Source: Diplonema japonicum
Lineage: Eukaryota > Euglenozoa > Diplonemea > Diplonemida > Diplonemidae
Assembly (NCBI GenBank): GCA_964019335.1
Contig: OZ025688.1
Coordinates: 310,001 to 374,000 of the forward strand
Length of the DNA stretch: 64,000 bases
Direction of reading: 5' to 3'
This document shows, piece by piece, positions 21,459 to 31,818 of the stretch (its first letter is position 1; each line of letters opens with the position of its first letter). The notes beneath the pieces were generated by a model. The model worked only from the letters and a program-made list of their open reading frames with translations, ran no database searches and had not been told where the DNA came from. A program made the position numbers and the translations under genes.

Positions 21459-24419
21459 GACAAACACGACAAGCGAATTTGGATTTTCCACCAAACTCTG
21501 TAACCTGTTTTTTGCCCTTTGTCATTGTTCACGGAAACTTGCAATTTCATATCCACCAAACACGTTTTCAAAATATTTTGTCCACCATCCACGGCAATCA
21601 CTTTTGAAATCCACCAACCACGGCATATTTCCACCATCCACGGTAACCTCGAAAATTATTTCCCATCATCCACGGTAACCTTGAAAATTTATTTCCATCA
21701 TCCACGGTAACCTCGAAAATGTTTCCCACCTTCCACGGTAACTTCGAAAATTATTTCCACCACCACGGTATCCTCGAACAACATGCGGATTTGCGCCGCT
21801 GTCTCCACCAAGAATGACGCAAGCCACAGTTTCGAAAGTGGCAAGCACACAACGTAGGTGTGCCTTGGGTTCTGCTCAAAGGGCCACAGTCTCTTTCTCT
21901 GAGTGGTGCCCAGGGGGGGGGGGGGGGGGGGGTTGAGTGTGCTGCAGGGTTGGATGTGTTGAATACACCCTGCGTCCACGTTTGTGCTGTGGCCCGCGGG
22001 GCACAAGAACCACTTGGATCTCCTTCCCAAGTGTTCGCGGGTAGCCGCTTGGCGTTCAATGTATTTCGCCACCCCCCGCCAGGGTCCTGTGTGAAGATAA
22101 CCTCAAGCCCCCCGTTGTAACTCAAGAACGGGGAGACCCTCGTTGGGGGATAAGAGGAAACTGAGCGAAGGAGAGGGGACACACCTGCGGCAACTGCAAG
22201 AAAGTGGGGCACAATGCCCGTTCTTGCAAGAACCCCCACCACTCGACTGCTGCGTCACAGCCGCAGACTCCTAGAAGTGCTCTTCTGAGCTGAAGCAGAC
22301 CCAGCTAATGTAGTGTCATAGTGTAGAGTCATCCCCCCCCCTTTTTTTTCCTTTTGCCTAATCATTTATTCCTATTGTTGTAGTGCGTTCTATATTTCGC
22401 CAAATACTGTAAAACAAAAATCCACCGGAAGATAAAATATCCGGACCGCCGAAACATCCGGTGATTTTTTCTTCCGGACATTTTTTTTGGGCACTTTTCT
22501 AAGGGGGGTACCTAGCCTGTCCTACGTCCTATATTTCTGTTGCAAGAGTCTTAAGAACGGCAAAAATAAGATTCAAATCCGACGAAAGCTGCATGCTCTA
22601 AAAAGGGGAAGGATATATCTCGCGACTCCTCCAGATGCTGACCTCTTCAGGTGACTGAAATGATATTGCAAGTGGGAATATCTTCAGGTGAGAGGCGCCC
22701 TTCAATGGCTGCGTCCCAGCAGGTTGGAGAGTACTTTTCCCGACCAATAAAACTAAAAAAGGGGCGAGGAAAGGGCTACCTGTCCGCACGTCTGGCCGTC
22801 TTGTTTGCTGCTTAACTTACAATCATTTCAGCTGCCTTCGCAGTCTTGGCAGTGCGCCTGGCCTCGGCCTCAGCAAGTCTTGGGCTGGCACAAATAGGTG
22901 AAGTCTGGGGGACAAACGCTAAGTGAACGTTTGTTTCTGAAAACAAGTTCACAAAAGCCTGCGTAGTGTGGACATTGTAGTCATCAAGGATGAGTAGGAT
23001 GGGCTCGGTGGGTGCTCAGCCCGATGACTCGATGAGGTTGTAGCAAAGGGGAGAAACAAATATTTTACCCAGAGCCGAAGCGTTTCCTGGGTGGCCCAGT
23101 GAGATTTCGAAGCTGTTAAACTCCAGCCTTTTGGTGTGCAACACGAGGGACGGACCCGGGGTATTTCCTGCCGCGAGCTGGTTCTGTTTTTCCCGTGTAA
23201 ATTAACTGCGGGTGCAGTTTGCCACCAGACAGGGAAACGCAAAACTGTCCGGTGACGGCATGCTTGTCCCAAATCCCTAACCGTGACAACCTTGGGACCC
23301 CTTTTCGTCTTCTTCCCAGTGGCAGCAGCTGGTCCATGTTCCAGGTCAACCGGCCTGATCCCTGTGAACCTCCTCGCTGCTTGGGTGTCTTTGGGGCTGC
23401 TAGACTCCCCTATTGTTGGGCGGCGGCTTGTGATGCCATGCTTGGAGCACAGCTGGTTGGCCCTCTGCATACAGGCAGATGCCCGACGCTGCTACCGGCA
23501 CCCCCTTCCGTTCTGCACCTGGATCCAAACAAAGAGCTTTGTTGTTTCATCCTTGTTCAGAAGAGGCTTGCGACGCAGTAACGGGTGCGGCAGGGGGATC
23601 GACCTTGGAGCTACCAAAGCGGTGCTTCCAGTCTGATATACTGGACATTGGCTCCATGACGCAAACCCGCAAAGCATAAGAACAACCCTAAAGCAAGCAC
23701 AGTGGTTCGGTTCAACAAGCTTGTGGTAGAAGCGAACAATCAGGATCTGGAAAAGTACGTAATTCAATTCTCTGATTTTCGTTTGATTTTCCCTTGCTAC
23801 AGACACTAGTTTCATCTGTTTTCGGGTCCAGCCCTTTAAAAAAAAAAGGGGGGGTCCCAGGAAAAAAATGTCCGGAAGAAAAAATATCCGGACCGCCAGA
23901 GCTTCCGGACATTTTATCTTCCGGACAATTTTTCTTCCGGACATTTTATCTTCCGGTGATTTTTGTTTTACAGTAGTCGAAAAAACGAAAATGCGAAAGG
24001 TTCCGTGTTTGGTGGAAATTCGAAATTAGGTTTCCTAAAGGAAAATTTTGATGGTTTACAGGGAAACGGTGGAAAATTGAAATTGGGTTTCCGTGTTTGG
24101 TGGAAATCGAAATTAGGGTATCATTTTTGGTGGAAAAACGAAATTGGGTTTCCGTGTTTGGTGGAAAATGAAATTCGGGTTGGCTTGAACGGTGGAAAAT
24201 TTTCATTTGGTTGTCATGTTTGTAGTTTCTCTCTTTTTTTTTTTTTTTTTTTTAATTTTGTAATTTTTTTTTTTTCCTCTTCAGCTCGATCTTCCAGAAT
24301 ACGAAAGTTACGAATCGTTGCATTCCCACATCAGAAAGGTATATCAAAAAAAGAGAAAAAAAAAATTCACACACAAACAGGCTGTATTGTTTGGACATGT
24401 TGGTTTTGGTTTTATCTAG
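10533..24419 (+). CDS. HUWE1/Tom1-type giant HECT E3 ubiquitin ligase
   Basis: Five exons: 10533-21080, 21123-21279, 21327-21409, 24285-24338 and 24381-24419, giving 3,626 aa. The long N-terminal armadillo-like region (DUF908/DUF913 type) leads to a UBA at about 1246-1286 (LAEMGFTRNRARHALVELG) and a UIM-like helix (KAIAMSLE). An acidic stretch lies near 2003-2055, two further UIMs near 2309 and 2348 (QLRLALGMSLE, LNRALALSME), and DUF4414-type ubiquitin-binding repeats near 2411-2530. The HECT domain covers about 3276-3626. The catalytic Cys is about residue 3593 in SSHTCFNQ, and the protein ends AVLFGHVGFGFI, matching the HECT terminus. An extra beta-rich module sits at about 3021-3091. HUWE1 homologues ubiquitinate unassembled nuclear and cytosolic proteins. 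The third intron (21410-24284) is 2.9 kb and full of transposon sequence. The frame resumes perfectly across it, so the gene looks intact. Confidence 0.95.
21560..21780 (+). repeat. Tandem 'CCACCATCCACGGTAACC' subterminal repeats (left arm)
   Basis: At least six imperfect copies of a roughly 30-bp unit, each with a CCACGG core followed by TAACCTCGAAAAT. They form the left subterminal region of the outer transposon; the inverted counterpart lies at 23985-24232. Confidence 0.75.
22148..22293 (+). pseudogene. Zinc-knuckle (CCHC) remnant of the outer transposase
   Basis: The frame reads RGHTCGNCKKVGHNARSCKNP and then runs to TGA 22291-22293. The spacing C-x2-C-x4-H-x4-C is a classic zinc knuckle, and basic KRKLSEGE lies upstream in a different frame, so at least one frameshift is present. 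A knuckle in this place is typical of MULE transposases but is also found in retroviral-type Gag. No other transposase domain is readable. Confidence 0.5.
22407..23973. mobile_element. Inner Tc1/pogo-superfamily transposon relic with TA target duplication
   Basis: Both ends carry the same inverted sequence: CTGTAAAACAAAAATC, an optional C, then ACCGGAAGATAAAAT and a TCCGG. Similarity continues inward through TTTTTTCTTCCGGACATT. The element is flanked by TA on each side (22405-22406 and 23974-23975), the target duplication of Tc1/mariner/pogo elements. About 1.57 kb long, nested inside the older outer element. Its minus strand contains a broken DDE transposase. Confidence 0.8.
22826..23560 (-). 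pseudogene. Broken pogo-like DDE_1 transposase
   Basis: Read on the minus strand in shifting frames. CSKHGITSRRPTIGE followed by PKD resembles the CENP-B/pogo region just before the catalytic core. NMDQ then carries the first catalytic Asp, and DKHAVTGQFCVSLSGGK-LHPQLIYTGK matches the next family block. ILLILDDYNVHTTQ carries the second Asp, followed by NVHLAFVPQTSP. At least two frameshifts and stop codons separate the blocks, so the gene is dead. Confidence 0.7.
23985..24232 (-). repeat. Subterminal repeats of the outer transposon (right arm)
   Basis: Four to five copies of GGTTTCCGTGTTTGGTGGAAA followed by CGAAATT, the inverted counterpart of the TTTCCACC repeats at the left arm. Confidence 0.7.
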
Positions 24420-24577
24420 AAAGGAGGGGGATGGGAAAGTGTGCTTTAAGAAAAGAAAAAAGAAAAGAAAAAAAAAGATGCCCCCCAATGTACTACTTAC
24501 CACTTACTCTTTCTTCTCCCTTCCCAAAAAGAAAAATATTTTTTGTATTTAACAAGTCCTGCTCAGTTTCTTGTAAG

Positions 24578-24613
<36 letters not shown>

Positions 24614-25379
24614 AATAGGGGTAGCATGCAGTATTTATCCCAGGATTTATGCCGTGTGCACGAACAGACTGCTAAAAACCTACTCTTTTAAAAAAGATCT
24701 TTTTTTTAAACACCGACACATTTCTTTTTTTTCTTTTTCTTCTTGTTTTCCCCTTTTGGTTCTTACCCCTTTTTTTTTTCATTATACTTTTTTTCTTTCT
24801 TTTTTTTTCAATTTCTTTTTAACAAGCTTACTTTTGTTTCTTTTTGACCTGTTACAAAAATGGGAGGGGGGAGGGGGGGGGTTAGAAGAGCAAGGATGAA
24901 GGAGAAGGAAAAAAAAGAAGAAGAAAAGAAAAACAGAAAGAAGAAGAGGAAAGGAATGAAAAAAAGAAACTTTTTAACTTATTTTTTAAAGGTGCTCCTG
25001 TAGCGGGTTTTTTTTTCAATGGGGGAGGGGGGGGGGGGGAGAAAGGCAACTGAAGAAAAAAAAGCCCCCCCAAAAAAAAGAAAAAAATGTGCCTAACCTA
25101 TGTTTTCCTCTCTGAATTGTGACAATAATTTTGAGTTTTTTATTTCTCCTCTCTACCCTCTATTGTCGTTTTAATAAAAAAAAGCCGTTTTTTTTTTTTA
25201 CCCCCTCTTCTTCTTTTTTTTTACCCCTCCCCGTTTTCTTCCTTATATTAAAAAAAAAAAAAGCATAACCCAATACCACCCAAACGCTCACCCCCCCCCG
25301 TTTTTGCTTTTTTTCTTCTTTTTTTTTTTCTTCTTCTCTCCTTAATTATTCAACAGAAACCCCTCCCCTCCAAAAAAAA
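24420..25379. other. Homopolymer-rich intergenic region
   Basis: About 960 bp of poly-A, poly-T, G-rich and CT-rich blocks between the HECT ligase and the methyltransferase gene. It includes a T/C-rich run at 25300-25340 followed by CAACAG near 25356, a possible acceptor. No gene seen. Confidence 0.6.
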
Positions 25380-26665
25380 ATGTACTTAAAGCCGATCATC
25401 GTGCTAATTGGCCTCAGCACAGTAATTGTAGGTGAAACTGGTAGTGGGGCATCAGAGGGACCACCAGCATGGGGGAAACCGGTGGCGCCTAAGCCAAAGC
25501 CATTCAGAATGGGGAAGGTGAAAGTAAAAAAACCCGGCCCGATAAGGGAGCCGAAAGAAGAACCCCCGCTTAAATTATTCCCGGTAGCAGATGGGAGGAA
25601 ACGGGCAAACAGCATCAGATGGGTCTCAGGGCTGATCAATGACACCTCTACCTTGGTGTACAGCGCCCGCAGGCTGAAGAACGGATGCCGCATGACCCGG
25701 AGAGACTGGAGGAGGAAGCAATCCAATGGGATGGCTGATTCCCCTCTGCTCCTCCCTATGCGGCCGGTAAACGGGTCAAAGGAGACCATGGTCACCCTGC
25801 CGATAGAAAAAATGGGGAAGTTGAAAACCTACAACCGCACAATTTTCAGGGCTTACGTTGATGAGGATGCTTGGAAAGCGGAGAATTGGGTATGTTGGAT
25901 TTAGAAAAAAAAAAAAAAAAAAAAAAAAACCCAGCATTTTTTCGATCTCGGAGCGAGATTTTTCTTGAAAAGCGGGAAGGGCAACATCAACTATGGCTCA
26001 ACGTTTCAGGTAAAAAAAATTTTTTTTTTTCTTTCTTTTTTTTTCCAAAAAAAAAAAAGAAAAAAAATAAACAGTTCATGTGCGGCTACCCAGGGGCGGA
26101 GAGGTTTAAGTACCACGCATTTGACATCAACGACCTGCAAGAAGGGTACCCGAAGTTTGTGAAGTGGAAAACAGGTGGGATTTGGAACGAGTCCGGGATG
26201 ATACAGATCAAGGGCATGCTCGGCGCAGGCAGCCATGTAGTCTTCCACAAAGGAGGCCAGCAAGAGAACAATGAAGGTCAGTCTGGGTCGGGGTCGGGGG
26301 CGTCCGAGGCCAGCGAGGCCAGATCAGGGTCGGGGTCTGGAGACGAGAAGCCAAAGATCATTGAAGCTATCGATTTCGCATCTGTGCTCATGGCCACTGT
26401 GAAGCTCGAGGACTACGTTGTTGTCAAAATAGATATCGAGAACGCTGAGTTCCGTGTTCTCGACAAGATGTTCGCAACAGGGGCCATCAACTTGGTAGAC
26501 GAAATGTTCATAGAATGTCATGGAGAGCTTACAAGGGAGGCGTACACCTTTGCAGGGCTACGCGAAGGAGTATGGGTACCTGAGGCATGGGTAAGGTCGG
26601 TCGCTTGTCGTGACCTCGAAAAGAAATTGAGAAAATATGGAATTTTCCTACACGAATGGGATTAA
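25380..26665 (+). CDS. FkbM-type methyltransferase-like secretory protein
   Basis: 391 aa from exons 25380-25889, 25935-26009 and 26075-26665. An N-terminal hydrophobic signal or anchor (MYLKPIIVLIGLSTVIVG) precedes a basic, Pro-rich linker, so the enzyme probably acts in the secretory pathway. Exon 2 starts with HFFDLGARFFLKSG, the SAM-binding motif of FkbM-like enzymes. Exon 3 has KYHAFDIND, then VVVKIDIENAEFRVLD and INLVDEMFIECHGE, the family's hallmark (usually KMDIEGAEF, then a second acidic-His motif). A Gly/Ser/Glu low-complexity insert interrupts the domain. Introns have GTATGT and GTAAAA donors. Substrate unknown. Confidence 0.75.
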
Positions 26666-26992
26666 AAAAAAAAAAGAAAAAAAAAAAGAAAAAGAAAAGA
26701 AAGAACAAATCCATTTTTTTTTTTTTTTGAAACAAAGAGAAATCCGTTATGGCAGAGATTGCAGTAAGGGGGAGGGGGAGGGGGAAAAAGAAGAATAATT
26801 TAAAGTGCAAACTAGAGTTTTTTTTTTTAAAAATCCTAAAACGGAACCCCCTCCCCTTCCCCCTTACCCTAGTCTTCTTTCTTCTTTTTTTTTACAAAAT
26901 TTATTTTGTTCCGTCCCCTATGCGTCTTTGATCTGATCTTATTCTAATTTATTCCCCCTTTTTTTTCACACATACCATCATTAGAACCGGTT

Positions 26993-27037
<45 letters not shown>

Positions 27038-27080
27038 GTGGCGAAGAGAGGAGCAGAATAACAACAATAAGAAAAAAAAA
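26666..27080. other. Homopolymer-rich spacer
   Basis: About 415 bp, including an uninterrupted run of more than 30 A at about 26998-27035. No gene seen. Confidence 0.6.
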
Positions 27081-27153
27081 ATGAAATGGGCCCACTTGTC
27101 GTTTCAGAATATAACAGATATTGTAAAACAAACCGATGAGGTATAAGAGAAGA

Positions 27154-27201
<48 letters not shown>

Positions 27202-27327
27202 TAGTTGGGATAATGAAGTCTCTTATCGCACAGATAAAGGAGGACCCAACAGGGGGTCCGAAGGGTTCTGACCCTAGGGCGGTGCTGCTTAATTTAATGA
27301 ATAGTTGTTCCGGAAGGTATCCCTTGC

Positions 27328-27362
<35 letters not shown>

Positions 27363-27977
27363 AGAATAGTGCAGTATGAACGATTTTACTCTGACAACGA
27401 TCTTCACGAACGTGCGCCTGTAATAGAACAGCAAAGGTTGAAGCTGAAAAGATGCTTATGCGAAGCAAACGAGCTCCCACCCCCACCACCACCTCCTCGG
27501 GAAGGTTCTTCCATGGGCCCCAAGCCGGGCTTCACGCAACTAAAAATCCGTCTGACTCCAAAGGAGTTTAAAGAACTCCAAACACGACGGAAGGCACTAC
27601 GCGAGCTGTCACGTACACAGCAAAGCCACTATTTGGAAAAAGGTCAAGGATCACTGTCATGGGAGGGTTCCACCATCAACAAAGGCCATTCTCAAGCTAT
27701 GGTTGACGGTTCTGCGGGTCTTTACTCCGAGGGACCATGGGTCGATCCAAATGTTCAGCCGCAGCAAAGCCCTTCCTCTTGGGTCTCAAAACAGAATTTC
27801 GCCACGCAACTTAAGCATCCTCAACCTGATCCCGGGTACGTGGCGTCGCAGGTTACAGGCTCCTCTGCTGGGCCATTTACCACTTCCCGTGCTGAGGTTG
27901 TCCTTTCCCGACCACGAGAACCGCGTGCTCCAATCGACCCTTCACACCGCTTCACGCATGTTGCCACCTCCAGGTGA
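27081..27977 (+). CDS. Unknown proline-rich protein (three exons)
   Basis: 262 aa if spliced as 27081-27140, 27201-27316 and 27365-27977. The first exon was found by following the frame back across a GTATAA...AAAG intron; it gives MKWAHLSFQNITDIVKQTDE and joins in phase to VVGIMKSLIAQIKED. The second intron (GTATCC...AACAG) joins NSCSGR to IVQYERFYSDND. The N-terminal 90 residues look helical; then comes a poly-Pro stretch, a charged helix (LTPKEFKELQTRRKALRELS) and a low-complexity Ser/Pro/Gln tail. I do not recognise a family. The N-terminal helix could be a protein-binding module. Confidence 0.6.
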
Positions 27978-28134
27978 TCATATTTTTATGTGGTCGTGTT
28001 TCCCTTCCCCTCCTTTAGATTGTCCTTCCCCCCCCCCCCCCCCCCCCCACCCTTTTTTTTACTTCTGTATCGGTTGGTATGGTAAATGAGAAGGGAACGA
28101 AAAGTTTTTTTTTACATAGAATGGAAGTTTATTG

Positions 28135-28183
28135 AGGCGATCCTGTCACACTGCAGGTTCCCTTCAAAGACATCTTTATTTTA
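28135..28183 (+). promoter_or_regulatory. Shared 5' block (copy 1 of 2)
   Basis: Begins AGGCGATCCTGTCACA and includes CTGCAGGTTCCCTTCAAAG. It is almost identical to 42574-42625. Copy 1 starts 124 bp before ATG 28259 and copy 2 starts 121 bp before ATG 42695. Same position ahead of two unrelated surface-protein genes suggests a promoter or leader element. Confidence 0.5.
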
Positions 28184-28258
28184 TTGTGGCTACGAACACT
28201 TTGAATACCTGCTTTACTATTACAGGCTTTTTTTTGAGGGGGGCCTGTGTGGCTGAGG

Positions 28259-31200
28259 ATGGAGGGCGTGCTGCGGGTGTGCTTTCTTTTATGTGCGCTT
28301 GTGCATGGTACCGAGGGGCAGGGCTACGGGTACTTTCAGATCATCACCAACGGCTACTGCGTGGGGGCTGCCGGGACGGAGACGGCGTTGGCGAGTCACG
28401 CCAACAAAGATGACTGTAGAAAAGAGTGCTCAGAAACGTACCAGCGTGCAGTAAACCCTTTTTGGTGTCCCGCTGCTCGCTATAACACTGTTACAGGAGA
28501 ATGCATAGCGCTGAAGTCTGGGTGTAAGGATCCCTATATTGCACAAAACAACTATATTTTGTATCTTGCTTCTTGTGGCGAGCATTACCGAGCCAACGAC
28601 CCCTCAGTAGGGTCCACCAGCTCCACCACCGCGTGTGACTGTTCGCAGAAATGTGATGCTGACCCAGCCTGCAAGTTCTGGAACCTCGAACATGCGACCA
28701 CCACTTGCTACTTCTATGACACGACTGTGAACGGGGCTTACGTGCTAGACGGTTGGGACTATGGTTCTGGTGGCTGTGAGGGTTGCCAATTCCCAACACC
28801 AGCACCGCCCACTGACGCCCCCGACACCAACCCCCCGGACACTGCAGCCCCGACAACTGCACCTGACACCAACGCCCCCGACACTGATGCACCTGACACT
28901 GACGCGCCCAACACTGATGCACCTGACACTGATGCACCTGACACTGACGCGCCCAACACTGATGCACCTGACACTGATGCACCTGACACTGACGCGCCCA
29001 ACACTGATGCACCTGACACTGATGCACCTGACACTGACGCGCCCAACACTGATGCACCTGACACTGATGCACCTGACACTGACGCGCCCAACACTGACGC
29101 GCCCAACACTGATGCGCCCAACACTGATGCGCCCAACACTGATGCACCCAACACTGACGCGCCCAACACTGACACACCTGACACTGATGCACCAGACACA
29201 ACTCCACCTGACACCCCTTCGCCTAATACACCTGCACCTGTCACACTAGCTCCTAAAAGCGATGCTCCTGCAACTCCCGCACCAGATACCGCTGCACCTG
29301 ATACATCTGTTCCCGCAACATCCTCACCTGATACTGATGCGCCAATGACACCTGCTCCTGACACGGCAGCGCCACATACAGCTGTTCCGACGTCGGCACC
29401 AGTGACACCTAAGCCGCTCACAACCGCTCCGGACACGGCCGTCCCCACGTCAGCCCCCGATACACTATCACCGAAGACTTCGCCACCGGACACACTTGCC
29501 CCTGACACGCCTAAGCCGGATACAGCCATCCCAACGGCGGTTCCCGCCACACCTGCTCCTGATACCAACGCACCAAACACAGCGGTCCCTACTTCAGCCC
29601 CCGACACCCCAGCACCCCTTTCGCTGGCACCAGATACGGCTGTCCCCACTGCAGCACCTGCGACACCCGCTCCTGACACTAGCTCACCAGACACAGCGGA
29701 GCCAACTGCAACACCTACGGTTGCTCCACCAACTACGGCTCCACTTTTTCCACCCACTGCGCAACCGACTGCATCACCAACGACAGCCCCAGCAACAGCT
29801 GTTCCTACAACATCCCCAGCAACAGTAACACCGACCGTTGTTCCCACAACATCCCCAGCAACAGCAACACCGACTGCTGGACCCACAGCGTTTCCAGCAA
29901 CAGCGGCACCGACGGCCGTGCCTACGGATGCCCCCAACACAACCCCTCCTACTGCTGTACCAACATCGCCACCATTCACTTCAGCCCCTGACACTCCTGC
30001 ACCTTCCACGACTGTTCCTGACACTGCCGCTCCTGATACACTTGTCCCTACAGCTGTACCCACGAGCGCTCCCGACACGCCAGTCCCGCCGGTGATGGAG
30101 GAGAAGCGTCTCGTGGCTGGCAGCGGTGTGGCCACTGGCGTGGGTGGTGCTGCCATTATGACAATGTCGGTGGGTGCGGCGCTGGGAGCTCAACGGCTGC
30201 TGCTCGCGATGGGCACGGGCTGCGGGATGTCCGACGAAGACAACGATGTCCTCCCCTTCAACCTGCACCCCACTGGCTGGTCCCTGGGATCAGGCGGCAT
30301 CTACATCGGTTGCATCACAGGCAACATAGCCATAATCGCTGGGGTCTCTTTGCTGCATTTCATTGCTGTGAACCTGCTGTCGGTAGTGTACAAGGGTGCG
30401 TCGGATGCCATGGAGGCGCAAGGGTTGCTGAGGTTCCCAGCAGCAACGATGTTTTGCTTTTTCTTTTTACTGCAGGGCATCAGCCTGTCAGGGGCGAGGG
30501 TGTTCTTCCACCCGAAGGAGTGGTGGCACGGTTTAGTGGGCGCGATGACGCTAGTGGTCTGCACCTTTGTAATGGTGGCTGTGTTCTGGTTTTTCCGAAA
30601 CATCGAGAACAAAGCTGTGTATTACAAGGATTCTAAAACGGGCAAAGTGGCAGCGTATTTTGTAGGAGACGGCGAATGGCTGCCTTTGAAACACTCCTTT
30701 GTGGACAGATTCGGTGTGGGGTTCAGAAGATACCTCCCGCACGCCGCAAGATTCGTAACAGTCGACTGCGCCCTATCCTTAGGCATGGCATTGGCCGCAG
30801 CGGTACAGGTGAAAACGATGAAAGAATGCGGGCATAAGAGAATTGCAATGGCGTGCATGACAATAGTATATGGGATCACGATTGCGTTGAAACGTCCCTA
30901 TGCACACCAGAGAAACAACCACACAGAGCTAGTGGGGCAGAGCCTGCAAACGATAGGACTAATACTCATAGCAGCCGGGTTCTACTCAGAGGACAGGACA
31001 TCTGCTTGCTTCACTGCCGGAATGTACGCTATCCTAGTGGCTATGGTGTGCTTACTAATCCGTACCTTAGGCGATGGTGCGGTGCTCCTATGGGTGGTCA
31101 TTTCGGGGAGGATCCCGAGGCTGCTGAAGGAACGAGAAATATTGCGTGATGATATGCTGGAAAACCATGAAACGGAGTCGCTTAAATCCCTTGACCCTAA

Positions 31201-31462
31201 AGATGAGCGCGAACTGACCACCAGCGAGGAAGGCCATGACTGGAATGGTTTGCTTCGTGATGTTGGTCAGGACGCGAATCCTAATAAATCCCTTACGTGG
31301 GATGAGCTCCTTCTCGATACCACGCCTTCGCAATCTACACAGCCACCTTTAAACACAAGGAGTTCATCTAATAATCTTATACCTCCCAGACGACGGTTAA
31401 ATCAGCAAAAAGGTACATCTCCTCTGTCGCATTCTTCACTCCCATCAAGTTTCTCGGTTTGA
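28259..31462 (+). CDS. PAN-like / Pro-Thr-Asp stalk / multipass surface protein
   Basis: 1,067 aa in one exon. A signal peptide (MEGVLRVCFLLCALVHG) leads into two Cys-rich units of about 75 residues that resemble PAN/apple domains (YFQIITNGYC...CRKEC...YN..TGEC; then CDCSQKCDADPACKFWN...TCYFYD). From about residue 176 to 610 is a stalk of PDTDAP/NTDAP/PTAVP-type repeats, expected to be extended and O-glycosylated. The C-terminal third has about eight or nine membrane segments (for example GGIYIGCITGNIAIIAGVSLL) and a cytoplasmic tail rich in charged residues and Ser. It looks like an adhesive or sensory plasma-membrane protein. No pore or enzymatic motif is recognised. ATG 28259 is chosen because it starts the signal peptide. 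Confidence 0.8.
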   Translation: MEGVLRVCFLLCALVHGTEGQGYGYFQIITNGYCVGAAGTETALASHANKDDCRKECSETYQRAVNPFWCPAARYNTVTGECIALKSGCKDPYIAQNNYILYLASCGEHYRANDPSVGSTSSTTACDCSQKCDADPACKFWNLEHATTTCYFYDTTVNGAYVLDGWDYGSGGCEGCQFPTPAPPTDAPDTNPPDTAAPTTAPDTNAPDTDAPDTDAPNTDAPDTDAPDTDAPNTDAPDTDAPDTDAPNTDAPDTDAPDTDAPNTDAPDTDAPDTDAPNTDAPNTDAPNTDAPNTDAPNTDAPNTDTPDTDAPDTTPPDTPSPNTPAPVTLAPKSDAPATPAPDTAAPDTSVPATSSPDTDAPMTPAPDTAAPHTAVPTSAPVTPKPLTTAPDTAVPTSAPDTLSPKTSPPDTLAPDTPKPDTAIPTAVPATPAPDTNAPNTAVPTSAPDTPAPLSLAPDTAVPTAAPATPAPDTSSPDTAEPTATPTVAPPTTAPLFPPTAQPTASPTTAPATAVPTTSPATVTPTVVPTTSPATATPTAGPTAFPATAAPTAVPTDAPNTTPPTAVPTSPPFTSAPDTPAPSTTVPDTAAPDTLVPTAVPTSAPDTPVPPVMEEKRLVAGSGVATGVGGAAIMTMSVGAALGAQRLLLAMGTGCGMSDEDNDVLPFNLHPTGWSLGSGGIYIGCITGNIAIIAGVSLLHFIAVNLLSVVYKGASDAMEAQGLLRFPAATMFCFFFLLQGISLSGARVFFHPKEWWHGLVGAMTLVVCTFVMVAVFWFFRNIENKAVYYKDSKTGKVAAYFVGDGEWLPLKHSFVDRFGVGFRRYLPHAARFVTVDCALSLGMALAAAVQVKTMKECGHKRIAMACMTIVYGITIALKRPYAHQRNNHTELVGQSLQTIGLILIAAGFYSEDRTSACFTAGMYAILVAMVCLLIRTLGDGAVLLWVVISGRIPRLLKEREILRDDMLENHETESLKSLDPKDERELTTSEEGHDWNGLLRDVGQDANPNKSLTWDELLLDTTPSQSTQPPLNTRSSSNNLIPPRRRLNQQKGTSPLSHSSLPSSFSV
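28860..29185 (+). repeat. 45-bp coding minisatellite (NTDAPDTDAPDTDAP)
   Basis: Near-perfect tandem copies of a 45-bp unit (15 codons) at about 28908-29090, then shorter 15-bp units to about 29185. Being in frame, changes in copy number would lengthen or shorten the stalk of the surface protein without breaking it. Confidence 0.85.
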
Positions 31463-31778
31463 AGAGTTTTTTTTTTTTTCTTAACGTTTTGTTCTTTGTG
31501 TGCGAAAAGAAAAAAAAATAGAGTTTTTTTGTGAACTCGGAGAAGCATCACATACCCCCCCCCCCCCCCCCGCTAAGAAGGAAAAAAAAAGAAGAAGACC
31601 AAAGAGAGGAAGGTGCCCTGGTGTCCTTTAGCAATTTTAATGCAGTTGAGTGCATTTGCTGGAGGATAAATGAAGGAGTTTTCTTCTCTCTCTGTCTCTC
31701 TCTACTCTCCTTTTTTTTTTTTTCCCAGAGCTCCACCAACACCGGGCTCCCTTTAACTCTAATGTTTGCAACGGAAGC

Positions 31779-31818
31779 GGGTCGTTGCTAACCACTTCGT
31801 TCCTATCATAGTGAATTT
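31779..31818 (+). repeat. Dispersed ~36-bp repeat, copy 1
   Basis: GGTCGTTGCTAACCACTTCG followed by TTCCTATCATAGTGAATTT. Near-identical copies occur at 42404-42446 and 57566-57599, in otherwise unrelated spacers. Confidence 0.7.

Larger units (their letters stand above)
21456..24234. mobile_element. Outer DNA transposon relic (MULE-like) in a HECT-ligase intron
   Basis: Fills almost the whole third intron between two poly-T runs. The left end (GAGACAAACACGACAAG...) and the reverse complement of the right end (GAGAGAAACTACAAACATGAC...) are alike, and both continue as 250-320 bp of repeats built on TTTTCCACCAAACACGG and TTTCCACCATCCACGG. The ends are therefore long, degenerate terminal inverted repeats. 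A frame at 22148-22293 encodes a CCHC zinc knuckle like the C-terminus of Mutator-like transposases. Long TIRs plus CCHC suggest a MULE; the class call is inference. The element is split by a second, inner transposon. Confidence 0.6.

Noticed and set aside
28759..30156. 465-codon minus-strand frame (Gly/Val/Ser/Ala repeats)
   Set aside because: Exact antisense of the Pro/Thr/Asp stalk repeats; openness follows from the repeat on the coding strand.
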